Shown here piece after piece: positions 10,231 to 17,196 of a stretch of 53,765 nucleotides of DNA (position 1 is its first letter; each line of letters opens with the position of its first letter). The stretch is from Patescibacteria group bacterium (GTDB lineage Bacteria; Patescibacteriota; Patescibacteriia; UBA9570; JAHJKD01), in NCBI GenBank assembly GCA_018822435.1, contig JAHJKD010000038.1:1-53765 (forward strand), read 5' to 3'. The notes beneath the pieces were generated by a model. The model saw nothing but the letters and a program-made list of their open reading frames with translations. It made no database searches and was not told where the DNA came from. Position numbers and translations under genes: made by a program.

Positions 10231-11685
10231 ATGGCCGAAAAAGCATTGAAATTATTTCATAGGTATCCTAACACTGAGAGAAAACCGATCGGTGAAATAC
10301 CGGAATTTTTTGATTTTGATCCAGATGAAAAGGAGGAAAAAACCGGTCAACGCGTCCGGGATTTTATAAAAGGATATTTCAAGACGATGATTGAAATAAA
10401 CCGTACTGCTGAAAGAGAAGGAATGAGACCTGCCAAACTAAAACTTGTCGAGAAATTTCTTAAAGACTTGGATTGGGCTACTATCGATGAGGAAGTTGAC
10501 ATGGAAGCCGCCGAGCAAAAGCTGGAATGCGCTGCAAAAAAGGCCTCTCAATTTACAGAAGAGCTGATTGATAAATTTTCCCCTCGCCGCCGCCTTATGC
10601 GCGAATTACCGAGTGTGGCTGCTGATAACAATGTCGTATCTTTGATCCAGCGGACTCGCCAGCTTATCCGAGAAATGCATGAGATGAAAAGGGAAAAAAT
10701 TTTGAAAATTGATGACTGGGCCGCCATAGAAAGGGAATATTTTGAAATCGTCCGTAAACTTCTTCTTACTAAAGATTTTTTAGAAATTGATTTTACTAAA
10801 GGTGGAGAAGGCGCCCTAGAGTCAGATAGGAAAAAAATGGAAACAGAAATCAAAAGAGAAGGAGTATTCAAAATGGAAGACGGTGAGATATTAAAAGAAG
10901 ATAAAACCATCCGGACTTTTATAGATCCGAAAACCGGAGAATGTAAATATTCTTTCTTAGAAGGATATTCTCATGATCCTGACAGCGAAGAATTAAAAAA
11001 GAAATTAGAAGGACTGGAAGAGTTAGATGTTGATGCCCAGGTCAGATACATGAAAATGCCCAGTTTGCTTCGTGATGTCTTGATTAAGAAAGGGACTTTA
11101 AAAGCCGAAGATGATGACGATGTGTATGTGCCTATTGTTTTTCAATCCCGCATAAAAAATCCCTTGTCTCAGGAATCAAAAGTTTTACGTGAACCCGGCG
11201 TTCTTAATCCCGGCGAGGTGCTAGATATACGGGGAATGAGATTTATACCCATTAGTATCGACGGGGAAGAGGATGTTCGTCTGAATCAACTAATATTAGA
11301 GAAATTACTGGATAAAATTTTTCCCGGCCCAGGCACGGCCCGCAGTGTCCGCTATGCCAAGGACAAGCGGCCGAAAAAGAGCTCACCCAGCCTGCGTATT
11401 GATGCTTTTAAAGATCGTTTTAAGGGCAAAGATTGGGAAGTTCAGGTTCAGAGCATGACTAATTATATTAGTTCCCGCACTATGGCCAGTGATAAAATAA
11501 ATCATGACTTATATCGTGCCCATCAGCATATGGACGGGACATTTCCAAATTTATTTCCAAAATTTATATATGGTATTGATTGGCAATCTCTTGATGAACA
11601 AAGAAAAGTAACGGCCCTAGTAGAGAGAAGAACCCGAAATAATCTTAGAGACGAAGGCATTAGCTTGCGTGAGAAAGAAATTTAA
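10231..11685 (+). CDS. Hypothetical protein with a divergent RelA/SpoT-like synthetase fold
   Basis: 484 aa. The first 290 residues are charged and helical without a recognised motif. The C-terminal part follows the order of a Rel nucleotidyltransferase: VFQSRIKNPLSQESKV (compare vxgRxKsxxSi-K), DIRGMRFIPI near 332 (compare DxxgvRii), KDKRPKKSSPSLRI, then WEVQVQSM near 402 (compare vEiQIRT) and HDLYRAHQ (compare aeHxxYK). I see no HD hydrolase motif. Function as a (p)ppGpp synthetase is inference; the fold assignment needs a profile or structure search. The -10-like TAAAAT is 6 nt before the ATG. Confidence 0.6.
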   Translation: MAEKALKLFHRYPNTERKPIGEIPEFFDFDPDEKEEKTGQRVRDFIKGYFKTMIEINRTAEREGMRPAKLKLVEKFLKDLDWATIDEEVDMEAAEQKLECAAKKASQFTEELIDKFSPRRRLMRELPSVAADNNVVSLIQRTRQLIREMHEMKREKILKIDDWAAIEREYFEIVRKLLLTKDFLEIDFTKGGEGALESDRKKMETEIKREGVFKMEDGEILKEDKTIRTFIDPKTGECKYSFLEGYSHDPDSEELKKKLEGLEELDVDAQVRYMKMPSLLRDVLIKKGTLKAEDDDDVYVPIVFQSRIKNPLSQESKVLREPGVLNPGEVLDIRGMRFIPISIDGEEDVRLNQLILEKLLDKIFPGPGTARSVRYAKDKRPKKSSPSLRIDAFKDRFKGKDWEVQVQSMTNYISSRTMASDKINHDLYRAHQHMDGTFPNLFPKFIYGIDWQSLDEQRKVTALVERRTRNNLRDEGISLREKEI

Positions 11686-11701
11686 TTTGTGGAAAATACA
11701 C

Positions 11702-11729
11702 TTGCCAAAAATAAAAAGCCTGATATAAT
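11702..11729 (+). promoter_or_regulatory. Promoter of the attenuated leader upstream of the small-gene island
   Basis: TTGCCA (11702-11707), 16-bp spacer, TATAAT (11724-11729). The spacer reads almost the same as that of the tuf promoter (TTGCCAAAATAAAAGCCTG at 32083), differing by two inserted A. Transcription should begin near 11736, about 240 nt before the first small ORF. Confidence 0.75.
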
Positions 11730-11791
11730 GACCCTGTTATGAATTATATATCTACTAAGCTCAACTTATTTATTTTTAAGAACCACTTCAA

Positions 11792-11853
11792 GCGGTAGAA
11801 TTTTCATATTTTAGGAAGATGATAATTATACCGCCACATAAGGCGGTTTTTTT
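11792..11853 (+). promoter_or_regulatory. Putative transcription attenuator or short terminated RNA
   Basis: ACCGCC/GGCGGT with a 6-nt loop and seven T (11830-11853) is a rho-independent terminator. GCGGTA at 11792-11797 can instead pair with TACCGC (11829-11834), taking away the terminator's 5' arm. This mutually exclusive pairing is the logic of an attenuator or riboswitch. If it always terminates, the product is an RNA of about 115 nt. No known riboswitch core is recognised. Confidence 0.5.
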
Positions 11854-11880
11854 AAACACAGCTCTTTTTATCAGTTTCAT

Positions 11881-11938
11881 TGTGAGCGTTCGGCCCAACT
11901 TGTCTCGAGCTTGCCGGGAGATGGTTCGGGCGCTCACA
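11881..11938 (+). repeat. Leader inverted repeat before the first small gene
   Basis: TGTGAGCG (11881-11888) and CGCTCACA (11931-11938) are perfect 8-bp arms closing a 58-nt segment that can fold further inside. It ends 24 nt before a GGGAGG ribosome-binding site. A matching 5' hairpin occurs before the lipoprotein gene at 21990. Confidence 0.6.
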
Positions 11939-11978
11939 AGGAGCACAAACAACCAAATGAGAGGGAGGCTTATACGAA

Positions 11979-12206
11979 ATGAGCAATTCGGAAATTAAGG
12001 AGCTCTTCGAGCTTGCTCTGGGAGCGGCTCGGAACCGCAATACCCGCAGGGTCGGATCGATTCTCACGACCATCACTTCGGCTGACGAAGAACAACCCCA
12101 CCTCCGCCCTTGGGCAGAAGAGGCTCGGGCCATCTTCAGGAACTGTGAGTCCGGCCAGTGGGAAAGCGCTATTAACCAGATCATGGCAGCCCTTGTCAGG
12201 GTCTGA
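11979..12206 (+). CDS. Small hypothetical protein, accessory island gene 1
   Basis: 75 aa, predicted helical, no signal peptide. A GGGAGG lies 10 nt before the ATG, unlike most genes in this window. Codons are G+C-rich and unlike the AT-rich neighbours. Its end ESGQWESAINQIMAAL resembles KAGHWEQAKQESARIA in the next gene, so the two may share a TPR-like helix-turn-helix repeat. I do not recognise the family. Longer frames over the same DNA (12013-12570 plus strand, 11852-12292 minus strand) are taken as shadows. Confidence 0.65.
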   Translation: MSNSEIKELFELALGAARNRNTRRVGSILTTITSADEEQPHLRPWAEEARAIFRNCESGQWESAINQIMAALVRV

Positions 12207-12220
12207 ATCAAGGAGGCGAC

Positions 12221-12448
12221 ATGCCATACGTATTGCCAAATGGATTCCGGGATCGTCTGGTCATGATCCAGACAGCGCTCAAGGCCGGTCATTGGGAACA
12301 GGCCAAGCAGGAGTCAGCCCGCATTGCGATGATGGAAGCCGAAGTCGAAATCACCTGTCTGGGCAAGATCTGGCCTCAGTCCTGCAATCCGCAAGGCTCT
12401 CGCCGTCTGCTTCAGGAGATTCAATCCATCCTCATGATCAACGGATAA
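12221..12448 (+). CDS. Small hypothetical protein, accessory island gene 2
   Basis: 75 aa, the same length as the preceding gene and 14 nt behind it. AAGGAGG sits 5 nt before the ATG, a near-perfect Shine-Dalgarno match. The sequence is helical with a GxWExA pattern like gene 1, and has two Cys (ITCLGKIWPQSCN). G+C-rich codons again set it apart. The pair probably forms a dicistronic unit acquired from outside. Function unknown. Confidence 0.65.
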   Translation: MPYVLPNGFRDRLVMIQTALKAGHWEQAKQESARIAMMEAEVEITCLGKIWPQSCNPQGSRRLLQEIQSILMING

Positions 12449-12563
12449 CATCTCTCTCTGGGGGCACTATTTCAGTTTCAATGGGACGCTTAATACAATC
12501 ACCGCGTCCTCTAAACACGAAATCTTTCCGCCCCCTTCCCCCATCTGTGGAAAACTTTAAATA

Positions 12564-12591
12564 TTGCTAAAAACCATCAAATTGTTATACT
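12564..12591 (+). promoter_or_regulatory. Promoter of accessory island gene 3
   Basis: TTGCTA (12564-12569), 16-bp spacer, TATACT (12586-12591). Transcription from about 12598 would place the strong hairpin at 12631-12679 in the 5' leader. The 307-nt stretch 12449-12755 holds only this promoter, that hairpin and no gene. Confidence 0.55.
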
Positions 12592-12630
12592 TATTTTCGT
12601 TCATACGTACTTTAAATAACAAGATACTCT

Positions 12631-12679
12631 TCCTCTCATCAGTATGTTTATAAACATTATAAACATACTGATGTGAGGA
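12631..12679. repeat. Near-perfect 49-bp palindrome
   Basis: Arms of 23 bp (TCCTCTCATCAGTATGTTTA and on) with a single T-T mismatch and a 3-nt ACA loop. It is not followed by a T-run, so it is not a standard terminator. It lies in the predicted leader of the 108-aa gene. It could be an mRNA-stabilising stem, an operator or a recombination/replication site. Confidence 0.9.
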
Positions 12680-12755
12680 GGGGCTTGTAATTAGGGGGAT
12701 CCCATAGGGGGAGAACCAGAAAGCAGCCAATTTTAATCTCGGGGAGAATCGCAAA

Positions 12756-13082
12756 GTGAAGCACAGACGCGTATTCAACATGGAAGAGCTGAGAAGGGTT
12801 GTTGATGAGGCCGCTGAAGCTGGTGATCCGCACTTCGGGTCGGACCAGTTGCGGGAGATCGCTGCCAGGTCTGATGATCCGGAAGTAATCACGAAGGCTG
12901 GAATCTTTGCCAAGCTGTTCGAAGGTGCCGCGCAGGAGTTGGATACCTGCCAGGTACTGGAATACGATCTCAAGGAAGTAGTCCAGATTGTCCGCAGAAC
13001 CGGTAAGGTGCCGACTCTCGCCATTTTCCCCTCCATTCCCCGCCTGTTTTCCGACACGGGAGCAATCAGCCTCGGCGACTAG
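12756..13082 (+). CDS. Small hypothetical protein, accessory island gene 3
   Basis: 108 aa starting at a GTG with GGGGAG 9 nt upstream; an internal ATG eight codons on lacks such a site. The protein is acidic and helical (MEELRRVVDEAAEAGDPHFG, then SDQLREIAARSDDPEVITKAG) and ends in a proline-containing tail. Codon choice is G+C-rich like the two genes before it. The last codons form the left arm of a 12-bp inverted repeat. No family recognised; a cytosolic protein acquired horizontally is the best reading. Confidence 0.65.
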   Translation: MKHRRVFNMEELRRVVDEAAEAGDPHFGSDQLREIAARSDDPEVITKAGIFAKLFEGAAQELDTCQVLEYDLKEVVQIVRRTGKVPTLAIFPSIPRLFSDTGAISLGD

Positions 13083-13097
13083 CCACTGATTGCTCCC
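13058..13097 (+). repeat. Hairpin overlapping the 3' end of island gene 3
   Basis: GGGAGCAATCAG and CTGATTGCTCCC are perfect 12-bp arms spanning the stop codon. The text after it (CTCCCAAATTCCCAC) resembles that after the lipoprotein hairpin at 22680-22715 (TTCCCAAACCCAC), suggesting a shared cassette end. Confidence 0.85.
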
Positions 13098-13129
13098 AAA
13101 TTCCCACTCAAATTGAAATCACCAAAACA

Positions 13130-13158
13130 GCCCCTCAAGTGCGGGGCCTTTTCTTTCT
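13130..13158 (+). terminator. Terminator after the accessory island
   Basis: GCCCC and GGGGC stem with an 8-nt loop followed by CTTTTCTTTCT, a U-rich tail. It closes the island before the ligase-peptidase operon. Confidence 0.7.
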
Positions 13159-13176
13159 ATCTTTTCCCGGTCTAAC

Positions 13177-13204
13177 TTGAAATATAATAAAATTATGTTA
13201 TTCT
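13177..13204 (+). promoter_or_regulatory. Possible promoter of the ligase-peptidase operon
   Basis: TTGAAA (13177-13182), 16-bp spacer, TATTCT (13199-13204), with the ATG at 13213 so that the transcript would be nearly leaderless. A TATAAT at 13183-13188 with a poor -35 is an alternative giving an approximately 18-nt leader. Confidence 0.45.
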
Positions 13205-13212
13205 AAGATCTA

Positions 13213-15816
13213 ATGACTAAAATCGAAAAACAAAAATTTACCAAGCTACAACAGCATCTAAAAAAGAATTGGTCTTTTGTTGAAGACGACTACGAAGGTT
13301 GCCGTACTTTAGTTATGATTGCCAGTTTTTCTTTAGATCCTGAAGAACTTCGAAAAGTTTTTGGCATAGAGTTCTACGAGGAACGTTTATTATATTTTAT
13401 CGGCTTATTAAAGAATCCAAATACTAAAATAATATACATTAGTTCTTTAAGGATAGACCCGGTCATCGTCGACTACTATCTTACAATGTATTCCGATTCA
13501 TCATCTCAGAAAAAAGACATGAAATCCCGCCTTGTCATGCTTCAGGCCGGCGACTCCGGCTCTTATCTGGCTTTGACTCAGAAGGTATTAAAAAACAAGA
13601 AGTTAATAAAAGAAATTAAAGACGAGATTCCAAATAAAAAACAAGCCGTATTGCGTTGCTTTAATTCTACGCAAGATGAAGAAGATCTGGCCGTAAAATT
13701 AGGCGTTCCTCTCTTTGCCCCTTCATCCAAACTGGTTCCCTTGGGTTCCAAGTCTGGTTCCCGCGAAACTTTCAAAGCAGCCGGCGTAAAAGTTCCTCCT
13801 GGTGTAGAAAACATCATGAATGAAGACGGTCTTATCAAAGCTTTGCGTAGTATGAAACGCCGCAATCCAAAATTGCAAAAAGTAATTCTAAAATTTAATT
13901 ATAGTTTTTCCGGCGGGGGCAATGCCATTTTAAATGTCGCCAAATTGCCTGGAAAAAAAGAAGAGATTATTAAATATGTTCTTCGCTATTTAAGGCCGAT
14001 AGAAACTGATTTACTGACAAAAAAATATTTAGAAAAATTATTCAAATTTGGCGGTATTGTAGAAGAATGGATGATGGGCGCTAAAACAGACTCACCATCT
14101 GCCCAGTTAAATATTCTTCCCAATAAAAAGGTCGAGCTGATTTCTACTCATGAACAATTACTTGATGAAGAAACTCAGCAAACGTATTTAGGCTGTCGCT
14201 TTCCCGCTAAAAAATCAAATACTAAAGTTATTTCCCAGGCAGGGATGAAGATTGGCAATTACCTGGCAAAGAAAGGTGTGATTGGACGATTTGCGATTGA
14301 CTTTGTCGTGAATAAATCTGGCAACCGGACCGATGTCCGTGCCATTGAAATAAACTTAAGAAAAGGCGGGACTACACATCCGTATTTCATGACCAAGCTT
14401 ATAACAGGAGCTAAGCCGGATAAGAATGGCATGCTTCGTATTGATGGCCGCCGTGTTTTTTATTATGCCTTTGATAATATCAAGCACCCGGAATACGCCC
14501 ATCTTGACGCCAAGACTTTGATCGAGATTGTTCATCAATCTGGCCTAGAATACGATCCAGAAACTCAGACTGGCATAGTCCTGCATCTGCTCGGCGCTAT
14601 TAAAACATTTCATAAATTTGGTGCTGTTTGCATTGCCCGGTCACCCAAAGCCGCCGAACAATTATATTTTTTATTAATAAGAGTAGTTAATAAATACTTA
14701 GAAGAAAAACAGGAAGTCAAAGTCAAAAAAGAAGACACGATCGTCAACAAAAATCGCTTAGTCGAAACATTTGGCAAACTTGTCAGAATAGATAGCCCGC
14801 CCGGAGAAGAAAAATTATTATCAGACGCGCTTTTTGACAAATTTAAATCCCTGGGTTTTAAAACCACTCAGGATGAATTTTGGAATATTTTAGTAAAGAT
14901 CCCGGGCCGTGGTAATATCCCTTTTCTATTATCCGCCCACATGGATGTCGTTCAGCCTTGCCGGAATGTCCAGCCGGTTGTCCGGGGTGATAAAATCATG
15001 TCGGCCGGTGATACTGTTCTTGGTGCTGATGACAAGGCCGCTATCGCTTATATTCTAGAATTAGTAAATATATTAGAGGAACAAAAGATTCCTCATCGTC
15101 CTTTGGAATTACTATTCACAGTACGGGAAGAAACTTTTTTTGGGGGCGTTCTTGATATGGACACAACAAAAATTACTTCACCTATGGGCTATGTCATAGA
15201 CGGGGCCAAAATCGGAGAGATCGATATTTCCGCGCCCTGGCTCATGCATATGAAAATTGAGGTAAAAGGCAAGGCCGCTCACTCTGGCGTAAATCCGGAA
15301 GAGGGCATAAATGCTATTAAGATCGCTTCTGAAGCCATTAGTAAAATTCCTTTAGGCCGCATTGATAGTGAAACCACTGCTAACATTGGCACCATTAAAG
15401 GCGGCCACGCCTTAAATACTGTTCCTAATAAGGTAGAGATAGTGGCTGAAGCCCGCAGCCTCGATCGGAAAAAATTAGAAGAGCAAGTCGAGCGCATGAC
15501 CAAGGCATTTGAAGACGCCGCCGAAAAACACCACGGCATTGTCCAGATCGAAACCAAGATTCCTTATGACGGATATGTCTTTGATAAAGAGGATGTCTTT
15601 ATTCAAAAGACAGCCGACATTATGAAAAAAGCCGGCATCACTCCGGAAGTCAGAAAAGCCATGGGCGGCTCTGATGCCAATGAACTTATTTCCAAAGGCA
15701 TTAAGGTCCTGGACATCGGCACGGGCATGGAAAAACCCCATACTACAAAAGAGTCGATCGCTATACCGGAAATGATAAAAATGGTAAAATTCCTGCTGGA
15801 AGCAGTAAGGATTTAA
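13213..15816 (+). CDS. Fusion of a PGM1-like ATP-grasp ligase and an M20 metallopeptidase
   Basis: 867 aa. Residues 1 to about 500 look like a pre-ATP-grasp plus ATP-grasp ligase: VILKFNYSFSGGGNAIL (ATP Lys and Gly loop), FGGIVEEWM, RFAIDFVV and AIEINLRKGGTTHPY, the last supplying Glu and Asn for Mg. The GGTTHP text is typical of peptide ligases related to PGM1. From about 514 an M20/PepT-like peptidase follows: SAHMDVV, LGADDKAAIA, TVREETFFGG, VIDGAKIGEI, KAAHSGVNPEEG and EKPHTTKE, a complete two-metal site. Joining amide synthesis and hydrolysis in one chain is unusual. The substrate is unknown. It heads a three-gene operon with two membrane proteins. Confidence 0.85.
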   Translation: MTKIEKQKFTKLQQHLKKNWSFVEDDYEGCRTLVMIASFSLDPEELRKVFGIEFYEERLLYFIGLLKNPNTKIIYISSLRIDPVIVDYYLTMYSDSSSQKKDMKSRLVMLQAGDSGSYLALTQKVLKNKKLIKEIKDEIPNKKQAVLRCFNSTQDEEDLAVKLGVPLFAPSSKLVPLGSKSGSRETFKAAGVKVPPGVENIMNEDGLIKALRSMKRRNPKLQKVILKFNYSFSGGGNAILNVAKLPGKKEEIIKYVLRYLRPIETDLLTKKYLEKLFKFGGIVEEWMMGAKTDSPSAQLNILPNKKVELISTHEQLLDEETQQTYLGCRFPAKKSNTKVISQAGMKIGNYLAKKGVIGRFAIDFVVNKSGNRTDVRAIEINLRKGGTTHPYFMTKLITGAKPDKNGMLRIDGRRVFYYAFDNIKHPEYAHLDAKTLIEIVHQSGLEYDPETQTGIVLHLLGAIKTFHKFGAVCIARSPKAAEQLYFLLIRVVNKYLEEKQEVKVKKEDTIVNKNRLVETFGKLVRIDSPPGEEKLLSDALFDKFKSLGFKTTQDEFWNILVKIPGRGNIPFLLSAHMDVVQPCRNVQPVVRGDKIMSAGDTVLGADDKAAIAYILELVNILEEQKIPHRPLELLFTVREETFFGGVLDMDTTKITSPMGYVIDGAKIGEIDISAPWLMHMKIEVKGKAAHSGVNPEEGINAIKIASEAISKIPLGRIDSETTANIGTIKGGHALNTVPNKVEIVAEARSLDRKKLEEQVERMTKAFEDAAEKHHGIVQIETKIPYDGYVFDKEDVFIQKTADIMKKAGITPEVRKAMGGSDANELISKGIKVLDIGTGMEKPHTTKESIAIPEMIKMVKFLLEAVRI

Positions 15817-15819
15817 TTA

Positions 15820-16248
15820 ATGGATTCTAAAAAAGTTAAAAAAGCTTTTAAAGATAGTATATTATCTTTTCAGACCAGCATGCCTATTTTAATAGGCGTT
15901 ATTTTATTGTTAGGAATTTCTGAAGTTGTCATTCCTTCTTCTTATTATCAGAACGTGTTTACCGGCAACAGCCTTCTTGATCCTATCATCGGCGCCACTT
16001 TTGGCTCCTGGTTCGCGGGCAACCCTATCACTGGCTATATCATTGGCGGAGAATTTCTGAACCAAGGCGTTTCCATCGTGGCTGTAGCTGCTTTCCTGAT
16101 GGCCTGGGTTACTGTCGGTGTGATGCAAATGCCGATCGAGATGGCTATTATGGGTCGCAAGTTCACTCTTTACCGGGCGGCCGCTGCCTACATATCTGCC
16201 ATTATAGTCGCCATATTAATTGCTTTATCAGTAAGCGCAGTCACATGA
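15820..16248 (+). CDS. Permease-like membrane protein, half 1 (YraQ/DUF318-like)
   Basis: 142 aa with about four hydrophobic helices and a motif-rich centre, FGSWFAGNPITGYIIGGEFLNQG, then WVTVGVMQMPIEMAIMGRKFTLYR. The conserved Gly/Pro-containing helices resemble one half of YraQ-type (UPF0718) permeases, which are usually about 300 aa in one chain. It begins 3 nt after the fusion gene and overlaps the next gene by 4 nt. It may move the substrate or product of the ligase-peptidase across the membrane. Family assignment is moderate; substrate unknown. Confidence 0.6.
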   Translation: MDSKKVKKAFKDSILSFQTSMPILIGVILLLGISEVVIPSSYYQNVFTGNSLLDPIIGATFGSWFAGNPITGYIIGGEFLNQGVSIVAVAAFLMAWVTVGVMQMPIEMAIMGRKFTLYRAAAAYISAIIVAILIALSVSAVT

Positions 16249-16790
16249 ACGGAAATACCAAACATTATATAAAAACTTATGGCGGCTGGCTTTTTCTCGG
16301 TTGCTGCGTCTTGATTTATATCGGGCTGATGGTTTTTGATACGAATCTCGGCATTCAGGTTTTGAAAAAATTCGGTGCCATCTTATGGGAAATCCTGCCG
16401 GTCATGATCATCGTTGTTCTTTTCGTCTTTTTCTTTAATCTGTTTCTCGACCCGAAAAAAATCTCTAAGTTCTTTGGCAAAAAATCTGGCGCTAAAGGCT
16501 GGACTCTGGCCATTCTCGGCGGCATCCTTTCTTCCGGCCCCGGCTATATGTGGTATCCCATGCTGGAAGACATGCGCAAACGGGGTATGCGTCCCTCCCT
16601 GGCTGTCGCATTTCTATATAATCGTGGTGTCCAGATCCCCCTTCTGCCCATGATGCTTTTCTATTTTGGATTTTGGTTTACCATTTTCATGACAATCTAT
16701 ATGACAATATTTTCTGTAATTAACGGTTTCGCTGTTGAAAAATTAATAGCTTTAAAAAAACCGAAAAAAATCTTTTCCAGAAAAAATTGA
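16245..16790 (+). CDS. Permease-like membrane protein, half 2 (YraQ/DUF318-like)
   Basis: 181 aa, about four to five membrane helices. SSGPGYMWYPMLEDMRKRGMRPSLAVAFLYNRGVQIP parallels the conserved loop of YraQ permeases (Pro, small residues, then a charged kR-G turn and an aFL helix). With the preceding 142-aa protein it probably forms a two-subunit transporter equal to one full-length permease. The 4-nt ATGA overlap shows translational coupling. It ends 7 nt before tRNA-Pro. Confidence 0.6.
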   Translation: MNGNTKHYIKTYGGWLFLGCCVLIYIGLMVFDTNLGIQVLKKFGAILWEILPVMIIVVLFVFFFNLFLDPKKISKFFGKKSGAKGWTLAILGGILSSGPGYMWYPMLEDMRKRGMRPSLAVAFLYNRGVQIPLLPMMLFYFGFWFTIFMTIYMTIFSVINGFAVEKLIALKKPKKIFSRKN

Positions 16791-16797
16791 CCGTCAA

Positions 16798-16873
16798 CGG
16801 AGTGTGGCGCAGTTGGTAGCGCGTTCGCCTGGGGGGCGAGAGGCCGCTGGTTCAAGTCCAGTCACTCCGACCA
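16798..16873 (+). tRNA. tRNA-Pro (GGG anticodon)
   Basis: Acceptor CGGAGTG pairs with CACTCCG, the discriminator is A and CCA is encoded. The anticodon stem TTCGC/GCGAG encloses the loop CTGGGGG, giving anticodon GGG. TTCAAGT is the T loop. It lies 7 nt after the permease gene and is followed by a terminator. Confidence 0.95.
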
Positions 16874-16933
16874 ATTTTCCACCATTTATTTTGACAATCC
16901 CATCAAAATCATTTATTCTAAAATCAGTAAGGT

Positions 16934-16962
16934 AAAACAAGGCGTCCCGTCCTTGTTTTTTA
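16934..16962 (+). terminator. Terminator after tRNA-Pro
   Basis: AAAACAAGG and CCTTGTTTT arms with an 8-nt loop and a T-run. It ends the transcript from the ligase-peptidase operon and tRNA-Pro. Confidence 0.85.
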
Positions 16963-16967
16963 TTTAA

Positions 16968-17184
16968 ATTTGGAACACGAAAACAAGAAAGGACGAAGAA
17001 CAAGAAGGTATTTACTTTACTGATATTAATAAGGATAGTGACAAATTTATTAGTAATTTTTATTAATGAAATTAGGTCGCTTGGCAAACAAATTTCGCTT
17101 TGAAACAAGTCCTGGCCTGCAGGTTAAATGAATAGTGCAACTACCTTCGAGCTTTTCAAAATTTCGTACTTTCGTGTTCCAAAT
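16968..17184. mobile_element. MITE-like noncoding element with 15-bp terminal inverted repeats
   Basis: ATTTGGAACACGAAA (16968-16982) and its exact complement TTTCGTGTTCCAAAT (17170-17184) bound 217 bp of AT-rich DNA without a gene. It occupies most of the 323-nt gap between tRNA-Pro and recQ. No target-site duplication is obvious beside the repeats, so mobility is inferred only from the terminal repeats. A long regulatory RNA stem is the alternative. Confidence 0.5.
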
Positions 17185-17196
17185 CAACACTAATCT

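Noticed and set aside
12013-12570. 185-aa plus-strand ORF overlapping the two 75-aa genes
   Set aside because: It has no ribosome-binding site and Ser/Arg-rich shadow composition, while both 75-aa frames have strong Shine-Dalgarno sites.
13058-13097. Hairpin at the end of island gene 3 as an integron attC site
   Set aside because: The arms are fully paired and there is no GTTRRRY/RYYYAAC core pair or integrase gene.
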